NCBI GenBank assembly: GCA_964570625.1
Contig: CAZMYW010000008.1
Location: 1-64,000 of the forward strand
Length of the DNA stretch: 64,000 bases
Direction: 5' to 3'
Origin: JBFLXB01 sp964570625
GTDB lineage: Bacteria > Nitrospirota > Nitrospiria > 2-01-FULL-66-17
The notes beneath the pieces are model-generated. The model worked only from the letters and a program-made list of their open reading frames with translations, was not told the DNA's origin and made no database searches. This document shows, in pieces, positions 18,954 through 27,889 of the stretch (positions within the stretch are counted from its first letter, which is position 1; every line of letters starts with the position of its first letter). Both the position numbers and the translations under genes were made by a program.

Positions 18954-20707
18954 GGCCGCTGACCGTCAGGGAGCGAGCGGCTGCGTTGGGAGTGTTGTTG
19001 GTGGTCACGGTGTTCGCGTATCGCGGAGTCATCGCCAACGGGTTCGTGTATGACGACGCGGTGACGGTCACCAAAAATCCCGCGGTGCGATCGCTGGCCC
19101 GCGCGCCTGAATGGATCATCTCGCCGCACGCCTCCAGTGCCAACCGGGGCGGGAAGAACTACCGGCCGGTAGTGGTCGCCAGTTATGGGCTCGATTACTC
19201 GTTGTGGGGGGAACGTGCGGCCGGATTTCACGCCACCAATCTGGCGATCCACCTTGCCGTCGTGGTCTTGGTTTATCTGTTGGCCCTCCGCCTGTGGACC
19301 GTTGACGTCGTGGCGCTGGTTGCCGCGACGTGGATGGCCCTGCACCCTATCAACGCGCAGGCCGTGAACTACATCACCGCCCGATCGTCCACGCTGGCGG
19401 CCGCGTTCGTGCTGGCTGCGGTGGTCCTGTATGATCGCTGGGCTGCAGAACGCGTGATCGCCGGTCCCGGCCGCGGGGCGATGGGATGGATCGCGGGAGC
19501 TCTGGGGTGCGGAGTCCTGGCGCTGGGTGCGAAAGAGTCTGCAGCCGTGTTGCCGCTCCTGGTCGTGGTGTGGGATCGCGCGCGGTTCGGTGCGACCGCA
19601 CCGTGGCGGGCGAGCGTCATCCGATCGCTGCCGTTCTGGGGGCTGCTCGCCGGGTGGCTGGTGTTGCGTCAGATTGTGGTGGGTGACGGGCCGGACCGCG
19701 GGGACATGCCGTGGGCATGGGTCATCCAGAGCAGCGCGTTTGCGGCCAAGATCGTCAACACGACGATTGGTCACTCGTTCTGGCCGGTTGGCCTCGCGGT
19801 AGATTACGGCTGGCCATTGGCACTGGACTCCGGTGCGATACTGAGGACGTTCGCGGGAACGGGCGCGTTCGTTGCTGTGGCATGGGGCCTGACAAAAGTC
19901 GACCGACGGATGGCGTGGTGCGCGGGGTGGTTCTTCGCAGCGCTCCTGCCGGTATTGGTGTTGCCGTTTGTGACGAGACTGGCATTGTACCAGGAGCATC
20001 GCGCGTACTTGGCGGAAATCGGCATGACGTGGCTGGTGGGTGGCGCCGTCTGGTGGACTGCGTCTACGATGTCGGCAGGGCGCCGGGCCCGTACCGTTGC
20101 CGTGGCGGTCGCGGTTGTGCTGGTCGTGGTCATGGCCAGGATCGACGCCGAACGCACCCGGGTGTGGAGCGATACGGTGCGCCTGTGGGAGGACGTGTTG
20201 GCGCAATACCCGCAGAGCGCGGTGGCGCGTGGCGAACGAGGCACGTGGTTAGTGAACAGCGGGCGGTTGGATGAGGCCGAGCGGGAGTTCCTCGCGGTGT
20301 TGGGCACCATGCCGAACTATGTCTATTCGTACTTGATGCTCGGTGTGATCTACGCGAAACGGGGCGAACTCGACCGAGCCGTTGCCGCGTACCGGACCGC
20401 GTTGGAATTTCGCCCAGCGTTCATCGAGGCGAGGATTCGACTCGGGCTGGCATACGAAGCATCGGGGCAGATTGACCACGCGCTGACCGAATATGACCGG
20501 GCGATCCAGGACGATCCGTGGGCCAGTCCGGCGCTCCTGTTCTCGGCACTGATCCTGGCGCGGCAGGGCCGCACCCCAGAGGCGCTTCAGCGGCTCCGGC
20601 GGGTGGCGCCGGACGACCCGATTTACCAGGACGTACGAGCCGCGATCGGACGCATCGGCGCCGATCCGAGAGCACCAAGCGGAACGACCTTGGGGGGAGC
20701 GTCGTGA
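18950..20707 (+). CDS. TMTC-like GT-C membrane protein with TPRs (paralogue 5 of 7)
   Basis: 585 residues; ATG 18950 overlaps the preceding stop (ATGA). Asp35-Asp36 (YDDAVTVTKNP), YRPVVVASYGLDYSLWG, HPINAQAVNYITARSSTL, GAKESAAVLP and YQEHRAYL follow the TMTC-like block order. The RTRVWSDTVRLW linker precedes ~3-4 TPRs. The N-terminal half is closest to paralogue 6 (shared RSLA, YGLDY/YALDY and LxIHL blocks), so copies 5 and 6 form a second sub-family beside copies 2-4. Predicted periplasm-facing glycosyltransferase; substrate unknown. Confidence 0.84.
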   Translation: MRPLTVRERAAALGVLLVVTVFAYRGVIANGFVYDDAVTVTKNPAVRSLARAPEWIISPHASSANRGGKNYRPVVVASYGLDYSLWGERAAGFHATNLAIHLAVVVLVYLLALRLWTVDVVALVAATWMALHPINAQAVNYITARSSTLAAAFVLAAVVLYDRWAAERVIAGPGRGAMGWIAGALGCGVLALGAKESAAVLPLLVVVWDRARFGATAPWRASVIRSLPFWGLLAGWLVLRQIVVGDGPDRGDMPWAWVIQSSAFAAKIVNTTIGHSFWPVGLAVDYGWPLALDSGAILRTFAGTGAFVAVAWGLTKVDRRMAWCAGWFFAALLPVLVLPFVTRLALYQEHRAYLAEIGMTWLVGGAVWWTASTMSAGRRARTVAVAVAVVLVVVMARIDAERTRVWSDTVRLWEDVLAQYPQSAVARGERGTWLVNSGRLDEAEREFLAVLGTMPNYVYSYLMLGVIYAKRGELDRAVAAYRTALEFRPAFIEARIRLGLAYEASGQIDHALTEYDRAIQDDPWASPALLFSALILARQGRTPEALQRLRRVAPDDPIYQDVRAAIGRIGADPRAPSGTTLGGAS

Positions 20708-22860
20708 TGCGGCGGGCCCTGTCCCGGATCATCCACTCGTCCTGGTTCCCGCTCGCAGTGATCCTCGTCATCACTGTCGGGGCATACCACGGCGTGGTGG
20801 CGAATCAGTTCGTCCTCGATGACACACACACGGTGGCGCGCAATCCGGCCGTACACTCGCTGGCGCAGGTGGGCGAGTGGTTGGTGTCACCGTACGCGGC
20901 CAGCGGGATGAGGGATTACCCGAACTACCGTCCGGTGCTGATCGCCTCGTACGCCCTGGACTATGCCCTGTGGGGCGCCTCGCCCGTCGGATTTCACACA
21001 ACCAACCTCTTGATCCACCTGGGTGTGGTCATCCTCGTCTTTGTGCTTGGCCGTCGGCTGGCGTCGGAACCTTGGGCGGCGGCTTGCGCCGCGGGGGTGT
21101 TCGCCCTGCACCCGATCAACGCCGAGGCCGTCAACTACGTCACTGCCCGGTCGTCGTCTCTGGCCACCCTGGCCGTATTGGGAGCGATCTGGGCCGCCGC
21201 GAAGGCGGATGAGCAGGGTGCGCGGACATGGCGCGTCTTGTCCTATGTCCTGGGGATCGCCGCGCTGGGCACCAAGGAAATCGCGGTGGTGCTGCCGGTA
21301 CTCGTGGTCGTGTGGCGGCGCACCGCATACGGATCCACCGAGCCGTGGGTGGTGACACTGCGGTCTTCGATTTCGTGGTGGCTCCTGGTGGGCGGGTTCT
21401 TGGCATTCCGTGCGTGGATTCTCTGGGGGCTCGCGCAATCCGCGATCAGCGGTCCCGGAGTCACGGTTTGGCGTAATGCGCTGCTTGCCCTCAAAATTTA
21501 CGCCGTGTCGCTGGGGGAGTGGTGGTGGCCCAACGCGTTGGCGGTGGATCACGCCTGGCCGTGGTGGGTGTCGGGCTACGACGCCCTCGTCATTACGGGA
21601 TCTCTGGCGGCGGCGCTGACCGCAACCATGGTGTTGATGCGCCGAACCCCCCAGCTAGGATGGTACGCGGCATGGTTCTGGGTGGCGATTCTACCGACTG
21701 GGGCCCTGGGGTTCGTGAGCCGGTTGACCCTGTACCAAGACAACCGCGTGTATCTGGCGGGCGTGGGTTTGGCGTGGCTGGCGGGTCACCTGATGGCCGC
21801 GACGCTCCGGTGGGCGAGTATACGCCCGGTGGGTCGAATCGCGGCGGCGTTCGCGGTCATCGTGATGATCGGTGCCGCGGTCAAGGCCGACGCGGCGCGA
21901 ACCGCGGTGTGGGCGGACCGCGCGTCGCTCTGGGACGACGTGCTCGCGAAGTATCCCGCGAGCCTCATGGCTCACAACGGGAAAGGAATGGTCGCGTTCG
22001 ACGCGGGTCGCTTCGAGGAGGCTCGTGACTGGTTCGAGCGCACCGTGCGTTTGTTTCCGGGATACGCCGAGGGCCACAAGAACTTGGGCGTGACATTCAC
22101 GCGGCTTGGCGATTGGGACCGGTCGATCGCGGCGCTGGAGTTCGCGTTGTCGATTCATCCGGAATACCTCGAGGCCCGGATCACGCTCGGCAAGGTGTAC
22201 GAACGCATCGGCCGTCCCGACCTCGCGCTGCAGACATACGACCGCGCGCTCACCGATGATCCCGGGCACATGGTCCTGTTAGCGCGTACCGCGTGGTTGT
22301 TGGCGCAGATGGGGAGACCCCTTGAAGCGGTGGAACGGTACCGCCGCGTCGTGGCAACCGGCCAGGCCGATCCGGAGACTGTCATGGATTACGGTGTCTT
22401 GTTGTTGCGCATGGAGCGGTGGGCCGAGGCTGAACAGGTGTTTTCGTCCATGGCCGCCCGCGATCAGGGCTCCTACGTCGCCCGGTTCAACCTGGGAACC
22501 GCGCTGGAAGGCCGAGGAGCGTGGGAGCGAGCGGTTGAGACGTATCGAGGAGCCGCCTCGCTCAACGCCATCGATCCGGACCCGTTCTTTCGGATCGGTG
22601 TCTTGTTCAGTAAACAGGAGCGCTGGGGAGACGCAGCGGCTGCGTATAACCAAGCGTTGGCCAGGAACCCTGCGCATGCCCCCACTCATTTGAACCTGGG
22701 TATTCTGGCCGAACGTCTGGGAGATTCTTCGGGTGCGATGAAGCACTACGAGGCGGTGATCCGAACACCGGTGTCCGGACGCGGAGACGAGGTGTTGCAG
22801 GCCCGCGCTCGTGATGCCGTCACGGAATTGCGAAGTGGGAAGCGACAACCAGGGAGGTGA
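20707..22860 (+). CDS. TMTC-like GT-C membrane protein with long TPR tail (paralogue 6 of 7)
   Basis: 717 residues from ATG 20707, sharing one base with the previous stop (TGATG); a GTG one codon upstream is an alternative start. The frame is open further upstream, but that would overlap the previous gene by ~190 nt. Asp38-Asp39 (LDDTHTVARNP), YRPVLIASYALDYALWG, HPINAEAVNYVTARSSSL, GTKEIAVVLP and YQDNRVYL identify the family. About seven or eight TPRs (residues ~430-700) make it the longest repeat tail of the set, possibly reflecting a larger binding surface. Same predicted role as the other copies. Confidence 0.84.
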   Translation: MRRALSRIIHSSWFPLAVILVITVGAYHGVVANQFVLDDTHTVARNPAVHSLAQVGEWLVSPYAASGMRDYPNYRPVLIASYALDYALWGASPVGFHTTNLLIHLGVVILVFVLGRRLASEPWAAACAAGVFALHPINAEAVNYVTARSSSLATLAVLGAIWAAAKADEQGARTWRVLSYVLGIAALGTKEIAVVLPVLVVVWRRTAYGSTEPWVVTLRSSISWWLLVGGFLAFRAWILWGLAQSAISGPGVTVWRNALLALKIYAVSLGEWWWPNALAVDHAWPWWVSGYDALVITGSLAAALTATMVLMRRTPQLGWYAAWFWVAILPTGALGFVSRLTLYQDNRVYLAGVGLAWLAGHLMAATLRWASIRPVGRIAAAFAVIVMIGAAVKADAARTAVWADRASLWDDVLAKYPASLMAHNGKGMVAFDAGRFEEARDWFERTVRLFPGYAEGHKNLGVTFTRLGDWDRSIAALEFALSIHPEYLEARITLGKVYERIGRPDLALQTYDRALTDDPGHMVLLARTAWLLAQMGRPLEAVERYRRVVATGQADPETVMDYGVLLLRMERWAEAEQVFSSMAARDQGSYVARFNLGTALEGRGAWERAVETYRGAASLNAIDPDPFFRIGVLFSKQERWGDAAAAYNQALARNPAHAPTHLNLGILAERLGDSSGAMKHYEAVIRTPVSGRGDEVLQARARDAVTELRSGKRQPGR

Positions 22861-22917
22861 GTGGGCCGTGTGCGAGAGCGAACGCGGGGGAGTCATGATG
22901 TACTTCGAGAGGGCGTC

Positions 22918-25029
22918 ATGATGACGGGTCATTCGGGGGTGCGGCACGCGGAACGACGGTGGGTGATCGCGGCCGCGGTGTTGGCACTGCCGTTGATTCT
23001 CGGCGTCTACGCCAACGGACTCCGCGGGCCGTTCCAATTCGACGATCGGCACGCGATCGTCGAGAACCCCGCCCTGCGCGGATCCGTTGATTCGGCCTGG
23101 TGGGGAGCGAACGCGTGGACGATCGGAGCCGGGCACTACCGGCCGTTGACGTTCGTGACTTACGCGATAAACCTCCGTCTCGGGGGCCTCGATCCCTTCG
23201 GCTTTCATCTGTTCAACGTCATCCTGCATTGGGCCGCGTCCGCGACGTTGATCTGGTTGCTCTGGCTCCTGTGCCAACGCAGTACTCCCGCCATCGTGGG
23301 GGGGCTGCTGTTCGCCGTGACGCCGGCCAATAGCGAGGCGGTCAACTACGTGGCCGCGCGCTCGTCTCTGCTGGTGGGGTTGTGGAGTGCGGCGTCGGTC
23401 GCCGCGTTCGTGCTCTTTCGCCGCGCGCAGGCCGACGATCGTCGGGGGATCGCACTCCTGGCGGGGGTCGGAGCGTTGGTTGCACTGGGTTTAGGCCTCG
23501 CAAGTAAAGAGATCGCGGTGACCGTGCCGATCGTGTGGATCTGCTATGACATTGGCTGGTCCCGGGCACTGTCGCGCAAGAACCTCCTCCTGCCGTACGC
23601 CGTGGTGGCCGTGCTCGGAATAGGATACTTTTCTACCACCGGTTACTATCACACGCTGTGGGCCGTGCTCTCGGGAGCGCCGAGTGGGGACCGAAACGTG
23701 TGGGTCAACCTGTGGAGCCAACTGGCGGCGTTTCCCCTGCACGTGGCGGTGTTCGTGTGGCCCTTCTCGCTCACGGTCCTGCACGATGTGCCGATTCTGG
23801 ACTCGCCGTGGCGGCCGGCGGTGTTCGCCGGGGCGGCGTTCGCCCTGGCCGTCTTTGCAGTGAGCGTGTACTGGCTGGTCAAAGCTCCCGATGTACGTAA
23901 GCCGGCCGGGTTTTTGCTGCTGTGGTGGATCGTGTCGCTGCTTCCCGCAACAGTCTATCCGCTCCATGTGTTATTTCAGGAACATCGAGATTACTTGCCC
24001 TGGATGGGACTGGCGGGGGTGATCGGGCTTGCGGCGGGAGCGATGTGGGATCGTATGGCATCGCGCTCGTTCACTTGGTGGGCGCTCGTGGGCGGTGGGC
24101 TCATCATTGTCGCGGTCTGTTCCTTCATGACCGTCAAACGGAATGCGGTGTGGGCTGACACGCTTCGACTATGGACCGACGCGGTCACACAGTCGCCCGC
24201 TCATCCTGTGGTGCGGGTCAATTTGGGGAACGAATACCTGAGACGGGGCGATGGTGATCGCGCGCTGGCCGAATACCGTGAGGCAATCAGACTGCAGCCG
24301 GACTACGGCTTGGCTCACCACAACGTCGGACTGCTCCACGCAGGGCGCGGGGAATACGCGCAGGCCCGGGCGGCGTTTGAACAGGCCGCGGCGTTGACCC
24401 CGGATGCGGCGGAGCCGCTCGCCGAGTTGGGGGCCGTGTATGAAATACTGGGCGACACGGCCTTGGCGCAGGACGCGCTCACCAGAGCCGCCACGGCCTT
24501 AGCGCGGAGGCCGCACCCCCCGGCCGCACGGCTTTCCGTGGCCGATGCGCTGGCAAAAAGCGGGCGCTGGATGGAGGCCGGGGCGCACTACCAGGCCGTG
24601 CTTACCCAGGAGCAGGACCAGCCGTCGTTCCTTTCCGCAAAGGCCTACTTGGGGCTGGGCTACATGGCCGAGCGTGCTGGTCGTCCCGAGGAGGCGCTCG
24701 TAGCGTATGGGAGAGCGCTCGAGATCGACCCTCAATTGAACGACGCGCTGTTTAACTCGGCCAACGTGTTGCTAGCGGCAGGCCGCTATCCCGAGGCGAC
24801 TGGTGCCTATAAACGCCTGCTCGCCAACGCCCCGGGATTCTTTCAAGCGCGGTTTAACCTGGGCCGACTGTACGAGCGGGAAGGTCGGCTCAGCGAAGCC
24901 GGCCGCGAGTACCTGGCATTTCTGCGCGACGCGCCCGCAGGACCAAGGTATGCCTCCGCCCGGGCGTACGCGGCCTCCCGCGTCGGGTCAGACGAGCCAT
25001 TGAACGGGCCGACGGAACGCGCGCCGTGA
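22918..25029 (+). CDS. TMTC-like GT-C membrane protein with TPRs (paralogue 7 of 7)
   Basis: About 703 residues from ATG 22918 (or 22921). A GTG at 22861, directly after the previous stop, is possible but would give an N-terminus unlike the others, and GAGAGG at 22904-22909 fits the inner starts. Asp42-Asp43 (FDDRHAIVENP), YRPLTFVTYAINLRLGG, TPANSEAVNYVAARSSLL, ASKEIAVTVP and FQEHRDYL give the TMTC-like order. The NAVWADTLRLW linker leads to about six TPRs. Its N-terminal loop blocks are the most like eukaryotic TMTCs. It overlaps the downstream glycosyltransferase gene by GTGA. Confidence 0.84.
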   Translation: MMTGHSGVRHAERRWVIAAAVLALPLILGVYANGLRGPFQFDDRHAIVENPALRGSVDSAWWGANAWTIGAGHYRPLTFVTYAINLRLGGLDPFGFHLFNVILHWAASATLIWLLWLLCQRSTPAIVGGLLFAVTPANSEAVNYVAARSSLLVGLWSAASVAAFVLFRRAQADDRRGIALLAGVGALVALGLGLASKEIAVTVPIVWICYDIGWSRALSRKNLLLPYAVVAVLGIGYFSTTGYYHTLWAVLSGAPSGDRNVWVNLWSQLAAFPLHVAVFVWPFSLTVLHDVPILDSPWRPAVFAGAAFALAVFAVSVYWLVKAPDVRKPAGFLLLWWIVSLLPATVYPLHVLFQEHRDYLPWMGLAGVIGLAAGAMWDRMASRSFTWWALVGGGLIIVAVCSFMTVKRNAVWADTLRLWTDAVTQSPAHPVVRVNLGNEYLRRGDGDRALAEYREAIRLQPDYGLAHHNVGLLHAGRGEYAQARAAFEQAAALTPDAAEPLAELGAVYEILGDTALAQDALTRAATALARRPHPPAARLSVADALAKSGRWMEAGAHYQAVLTQEQDQPSFLSAKAYLGLGYMAERAGRPEEALVAYGRALEIDPQLNDALFNSANVLLAAGRYPEATGAYKRLLANAPGFFQARFNLGRLYEREGRLSEAGREYLAFLRDAPAGPRYASARAYAASRVGSDEPLNGPTERAP

Positions 25030-26048
25030 CGGTCGCGCAGGTTGAGCCGCTGGTGTCGGTCATCGTCGTCAACTGGAACGGCGAAGCCTACCTCGCCGAA
25101 GGCATCGACTCCCTGCTCGCGCAAACGTATCCGCGGGTCGAGATCATCGTGGTGGACAATGCCTCCATCGACGGGTCGGTTCGATTGCTCACCGAGCGAT
25201 ACGGCGGAAAGATTCGTCTGATCGTGATGGAAGCGAACCTCGGATTCACTGGCGGGAACAACGCGGGGTTTGCGGTGGCGAAAGGCGACTACCTGCTCTT
25301 GCTCAACAACGACGCGGTGGCTGATCCGGGATGGGCGGCCGCGTTGGTGCGCGAGGCGGAGTCGGAACCCCGTGTGGGGATGTGCGCGTCGAAGATTGTA
25401 TCGTACGATGACCCAACGGTCATCGACAGCGCGGGGTTGCTGCTGGCCCGCGACGGGTTGGGCCGCGGCCGCGGCCGCCTGGTCCGCGACGACGGCCGGT
25501 TCGATCGGCTCGAAGATGTTCTGATGCCGAGCGGGTGCGCCGGCCTCTACCGGCGGGCCATGCTGGATGAAATCGGGGTGTTCGACGAGCGGTTTTTCAT
25601 GTACTGCGAGGACGTGGACCTGGGCCTGCGGGGCCGGGTGGCCGGGTGGCGTTGTCGGTACGTGCCGAATGCCGTGGTGCGGCACCGGTACTCGCAGTCA
25701 GCCGGGGGGTATTCGCTGCGGAAGATTTTTCTCGTCGAACGCAACCGCGTGTGGGTGATGCTCAAGTCGTTCCCGTGGGTGATGATCGCGCTCTCGGTTC
25801 CGTGGACGGCGGTGCGCCTGTGTTGGCACGTTTCTGCGGCCTGGCAGGGGCGTGGCGGCGCGGGCCGCGCCATGGAAGCCGTGAGTGTGCCAGCGCTGGC
25901 CGTCACCATGTTGCGGGCATACCTCGCGGCGGCGGCGGGGGCCTGGTCGGTATTACGTAGGCGGCGGGGTGTCGCCTCGATCGTGGCGTTTTCCCGATGG
26001 CTCCGTTATTATGGAGTTTCTGCGCGTGACGTGGCGATGACGGAGTGA
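25026..26048 (+). CDS. Family-2 glycosyltransferase, rhamnosyltransferase-like
   Basis: 340 residues; GTG start overlaps the previous stop (GTGA). A GT-A fold is evident: VSVIVVNWNGEAYL at the N-terminus, VVDNASIDGS, NLGFTGGNN, the metal-binding LLLNNDAV (DxD-like) and the catalytic MYCEDVDLGLR. These blocks are typical of WbbL/RfbF-type rhamnosyltransferases. The C-terminal ~100 residues contain hydrophobic stretches that may associate with the membrane. rmlA, rmlB and rmlD lie 2-5 kb downstream, so a dTDP-rhamnose donor is plausible. It would act on the cytoplasmic face and ends the tightly coupled array. Confidence 0.88.
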   Translation: MTVAQVEPLVSVIVVNWNGEAYLAEGIDSLLAQTYPRVEIIVVDNASIDGSVRLLTERYGGKIRLIVMEANLGFTGGNNAGFAVAKGDYLLLLNNDAVADPGWAAALVREAESEPRVGMCASKIVSYDDPTVIDSAGLLLARDGLGRGRGRLVRDDGRFDRLEDVLMPSGCAGLYRRAMLDEIGVFDERFFMYCEDVDLGLRGRVAGWRCRYVPNAVVRHRYSQSAGGYSLRKIFLVERNRVWVMLKSFPWVMIALSVPWTAVRLCWHVSAAWQGRGGAGRAMEAVSVPALAVTMLRAYLAAAAGAWSVLRRRRGVASIVAFSRWLRYYGVSARDVAMTE

Positions 26049-26117
26049 ATCACCTCGGGTTGGGTTGTTCGACGGCATTCACCGGGCGAGTAATGGCAGA
26101 TACTTCGGCGAGTTGAG

Positions 26118-27053
26118 ATGTATCGTGGTCGATCAATAGGGGTCGTGATCCCAGCCTACAACGCGGAGCGCTCGATCCGAAAAGTAATAGAGGGCATTCC
26201 GCCGTGGGTTGACCGGGTGATCGTGGTGGATGACGCCAGTCGGGACAACACGTTTCGCGAGGCCGAAACCTTCCCGGCGACCAATCTCGTAGTGCTCCGC
26301 CACGACGTCAACCAGGGGGTGGGCGGCGCAACGATGACGGGATTTCAGCGGGCCTTGGACGAGGGCCTGAAAATTGCGGTTAAGATGGATGCGGACGGCC
26401 AAATGGATCCCACGTATCTCCCCACGCTGCTGGACGCGGTGACGATCCAGGGGTACGACTACGCCAAAGGCAACCGATTTCTGCACTCGGCAGAGCTCTC
26501 GTCCATGCCGCGATACCGGCTCTTCGGAAACTTCGTCCTCACGTTCTTGACCAAACTCACGTCGGGCTACTGGAACGTGTTCGATCCACAAAACGGCTAC
26601 CTGGCTGTTCGACGCGAACCGCTTTCGCGGCTGAACTTCGAGCGAGTCGCCAAGCGGTTCTTCTTCGAAAACGATCTATTGATCCACCTGAACATCCTCA
26701 ATTACCGCGTCAAGGACGTGCCCATCCCTGCGCTGTACGGGGACGAGGTATCGCACCTTAAGGTCTCGCACGTGCTCTGGTCGTTTCCCTTGTACCTTTT
26801 TCGCCGGTTCTGGTATCGCATCTACCAGAAGTATGTCCTGCGGGACTTTTCGCCGATCGCAGTGTTTCTCCTCTTGGGACTGTCGTTTTTCTTCTGGGGC
26901 ACGGGTTTCGGGCTCTACACGTGGTGGCGTTCCGCGACCACCGGGGAGATCGCGACCACCGGCACGGTGATGTTGAGCGTCCTGCCGTTTTTGATCGGGT
27001 TCGAACTACTGCTGCAGGGCGTGATTCTGGACATTCAGGGCACGCCGAAATGA
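26118..27053 (+). CDS. Polyprenyl-phosphate sugar synthase-like family-2 glycosyltransferase
   Basis: 311 residues. N-terminal IGVVIPAYNAERSIRKVI, VVDDASRDNT, VKMDADGQMDP (metal-binding DADGQMD) and a NGYLAVRR block match the dolichol/undecaprenyl-phosphate hexose synthase group. Two hydrophobic segments at the C-terminus (residues ~250-305) resemble the two helices of GtrB-type enzymes. Such enzymes load a hexose from a nucleotide sugar onto a polyprenyl phosphate, which is the donor GT-C transferases use. It lies 69 nt after the array, so it is the natural candidate to supply the seven TMTC-like proteins. That link is an inference from family and position. Confidence 0.86.
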   Translation: MYRGRSIGVVIPAYNAERSIRKVIEGIPPWVDRVIVVDDASRDNTFREAETFPATNLVVLRHDVNQGVGGATMTGFQRALDEGLKIAVKMDADGQMDPTYLPTLLDAVTIQGYDYAKGNRFLHSAELSSMPRYRLFGNFVLTFLTKLTSGYWNVFDPQNGYLAVRREPLSRLNFERVAKRFFFENDLLIHLNILNYRVKDVPIPALYGDEVSHLKVSHVLWSFPLYLFRRFWYRIYQKYVLRDFSPIAVFLLLGLSFFFWGTGFGLYTWWRSATTGEIATTGTVMLSVLPFLIGFELLLQGVILDIQGTPK

Positions 27054-27075
27054 GCGAGCAGGCCACGGAGGCGTG

Positions 27076-27807
27076 ATGGCGATCGAGAAGGAACGCTTGA
27101 GTCCGGATGCGGCGGTCCCCCGATGGGTCTGGCTTGAGCATCTGGCTCGTTACGAGTTCGGCGCTCGATTCGTGAAGGGAAAAACTGTTGTGGATTGTGC
27201 ATGCGGGGCCGGCATCGGTTCCGAGACGTTCGCGAAGGCCGGGGCGGCGTCGGTGGCCGCGTTCGATGTGTCCGAACAGGAGATCGAACAGGCCCGGCGA
27301 AAGAATACGCTGCCGCAGCTGTCTTTCCGACATGCGAGTGCGTTGGCGCTGCCGATCGCGTCGAGTTCGATCGACGTGTACATTTCGTTCGAAACGATCG
27401 AACACGTCAACGAGGATCGGGAGTTTCTGGCCGAGGCCCGGCGGGTGGTGAAACCAGGCGGGATCTTCATCTGCTCGACCCCGAATCGGCCGGTGACCAA
27501 CCCCGGCAAGACGATCTCGGATAAACCCTGGAACCGGTTTCACGTTCGAGAATATTCACGACCAGAGTTCGTGGAGAGGCTACGGGCGGTCTTTCCCCAG
27601 GTGGAACTCTTCGGACAAAACCCGAAGCCCGCCTGGTTGGCCCAATCAATTGAAGGGCTGGGGCGGGTGTTGCCCCTGCACGGAGCGGTGCGTGTGAATC
27701 AGGTGATGAAACTCCCGCAGTTCTTGGTCGACAACCTCCAGCGCCACGCGGTGCGCGAACCGACGCCGGGTTATGCCGACGAGTATCTGGTCGCGGTGTG
27801 CCGATGA
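27076..27807 (+). CDS. Class I SAM-dependent methyltransferase
   Basis: 243 residues from ATG 27076, with GGAG at 27067-27070; a GTG one codon upstream is possible. Motif I is VVDCACGAGIGS, followed by the AFDVSEQEIEQA acidic loop and the post-motif SFETIEHVNED, typical of Methyltransf_11/UbiE-like enzymes. There is no membrane segment, so the protein is cytoplasmic. It lies between glycosyltransferase genes and the dTDP-rhamnose genes, so modification of a sugar or lipid intermediate is likely, but the acceptor cannot be told from sequence. Confidence 0.85.
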   Translation: MAIEKERLSPDAAVPRWVWLEHLARYEFGARFVKGKTVVDCACGAGIGSETFAKAGAASVAAFDVSEQEIEQARRKNTLPQLSFRHASALALPIASSSIDVYISFETIEHVNEDREFLAEARRVVKPGGIFICSTPNRPVTNPGKTISDKPWNRFHVREYSRPEFVERLRAVFPQVELFGQNPKPAWLAQSIEGLGRVLPLHGAVRVNQVMKLPQFLVDNLQRHAVREPTPGYADEYLVAVCR

Positions 27808-27889
27808 TCGTCGTCCGATGTATCGGGTTGACAGGGCTGGGAGCGCCGCCTCAGATGGCGCGCGATCTTTCTCAGGGAGGGTTCGATCG

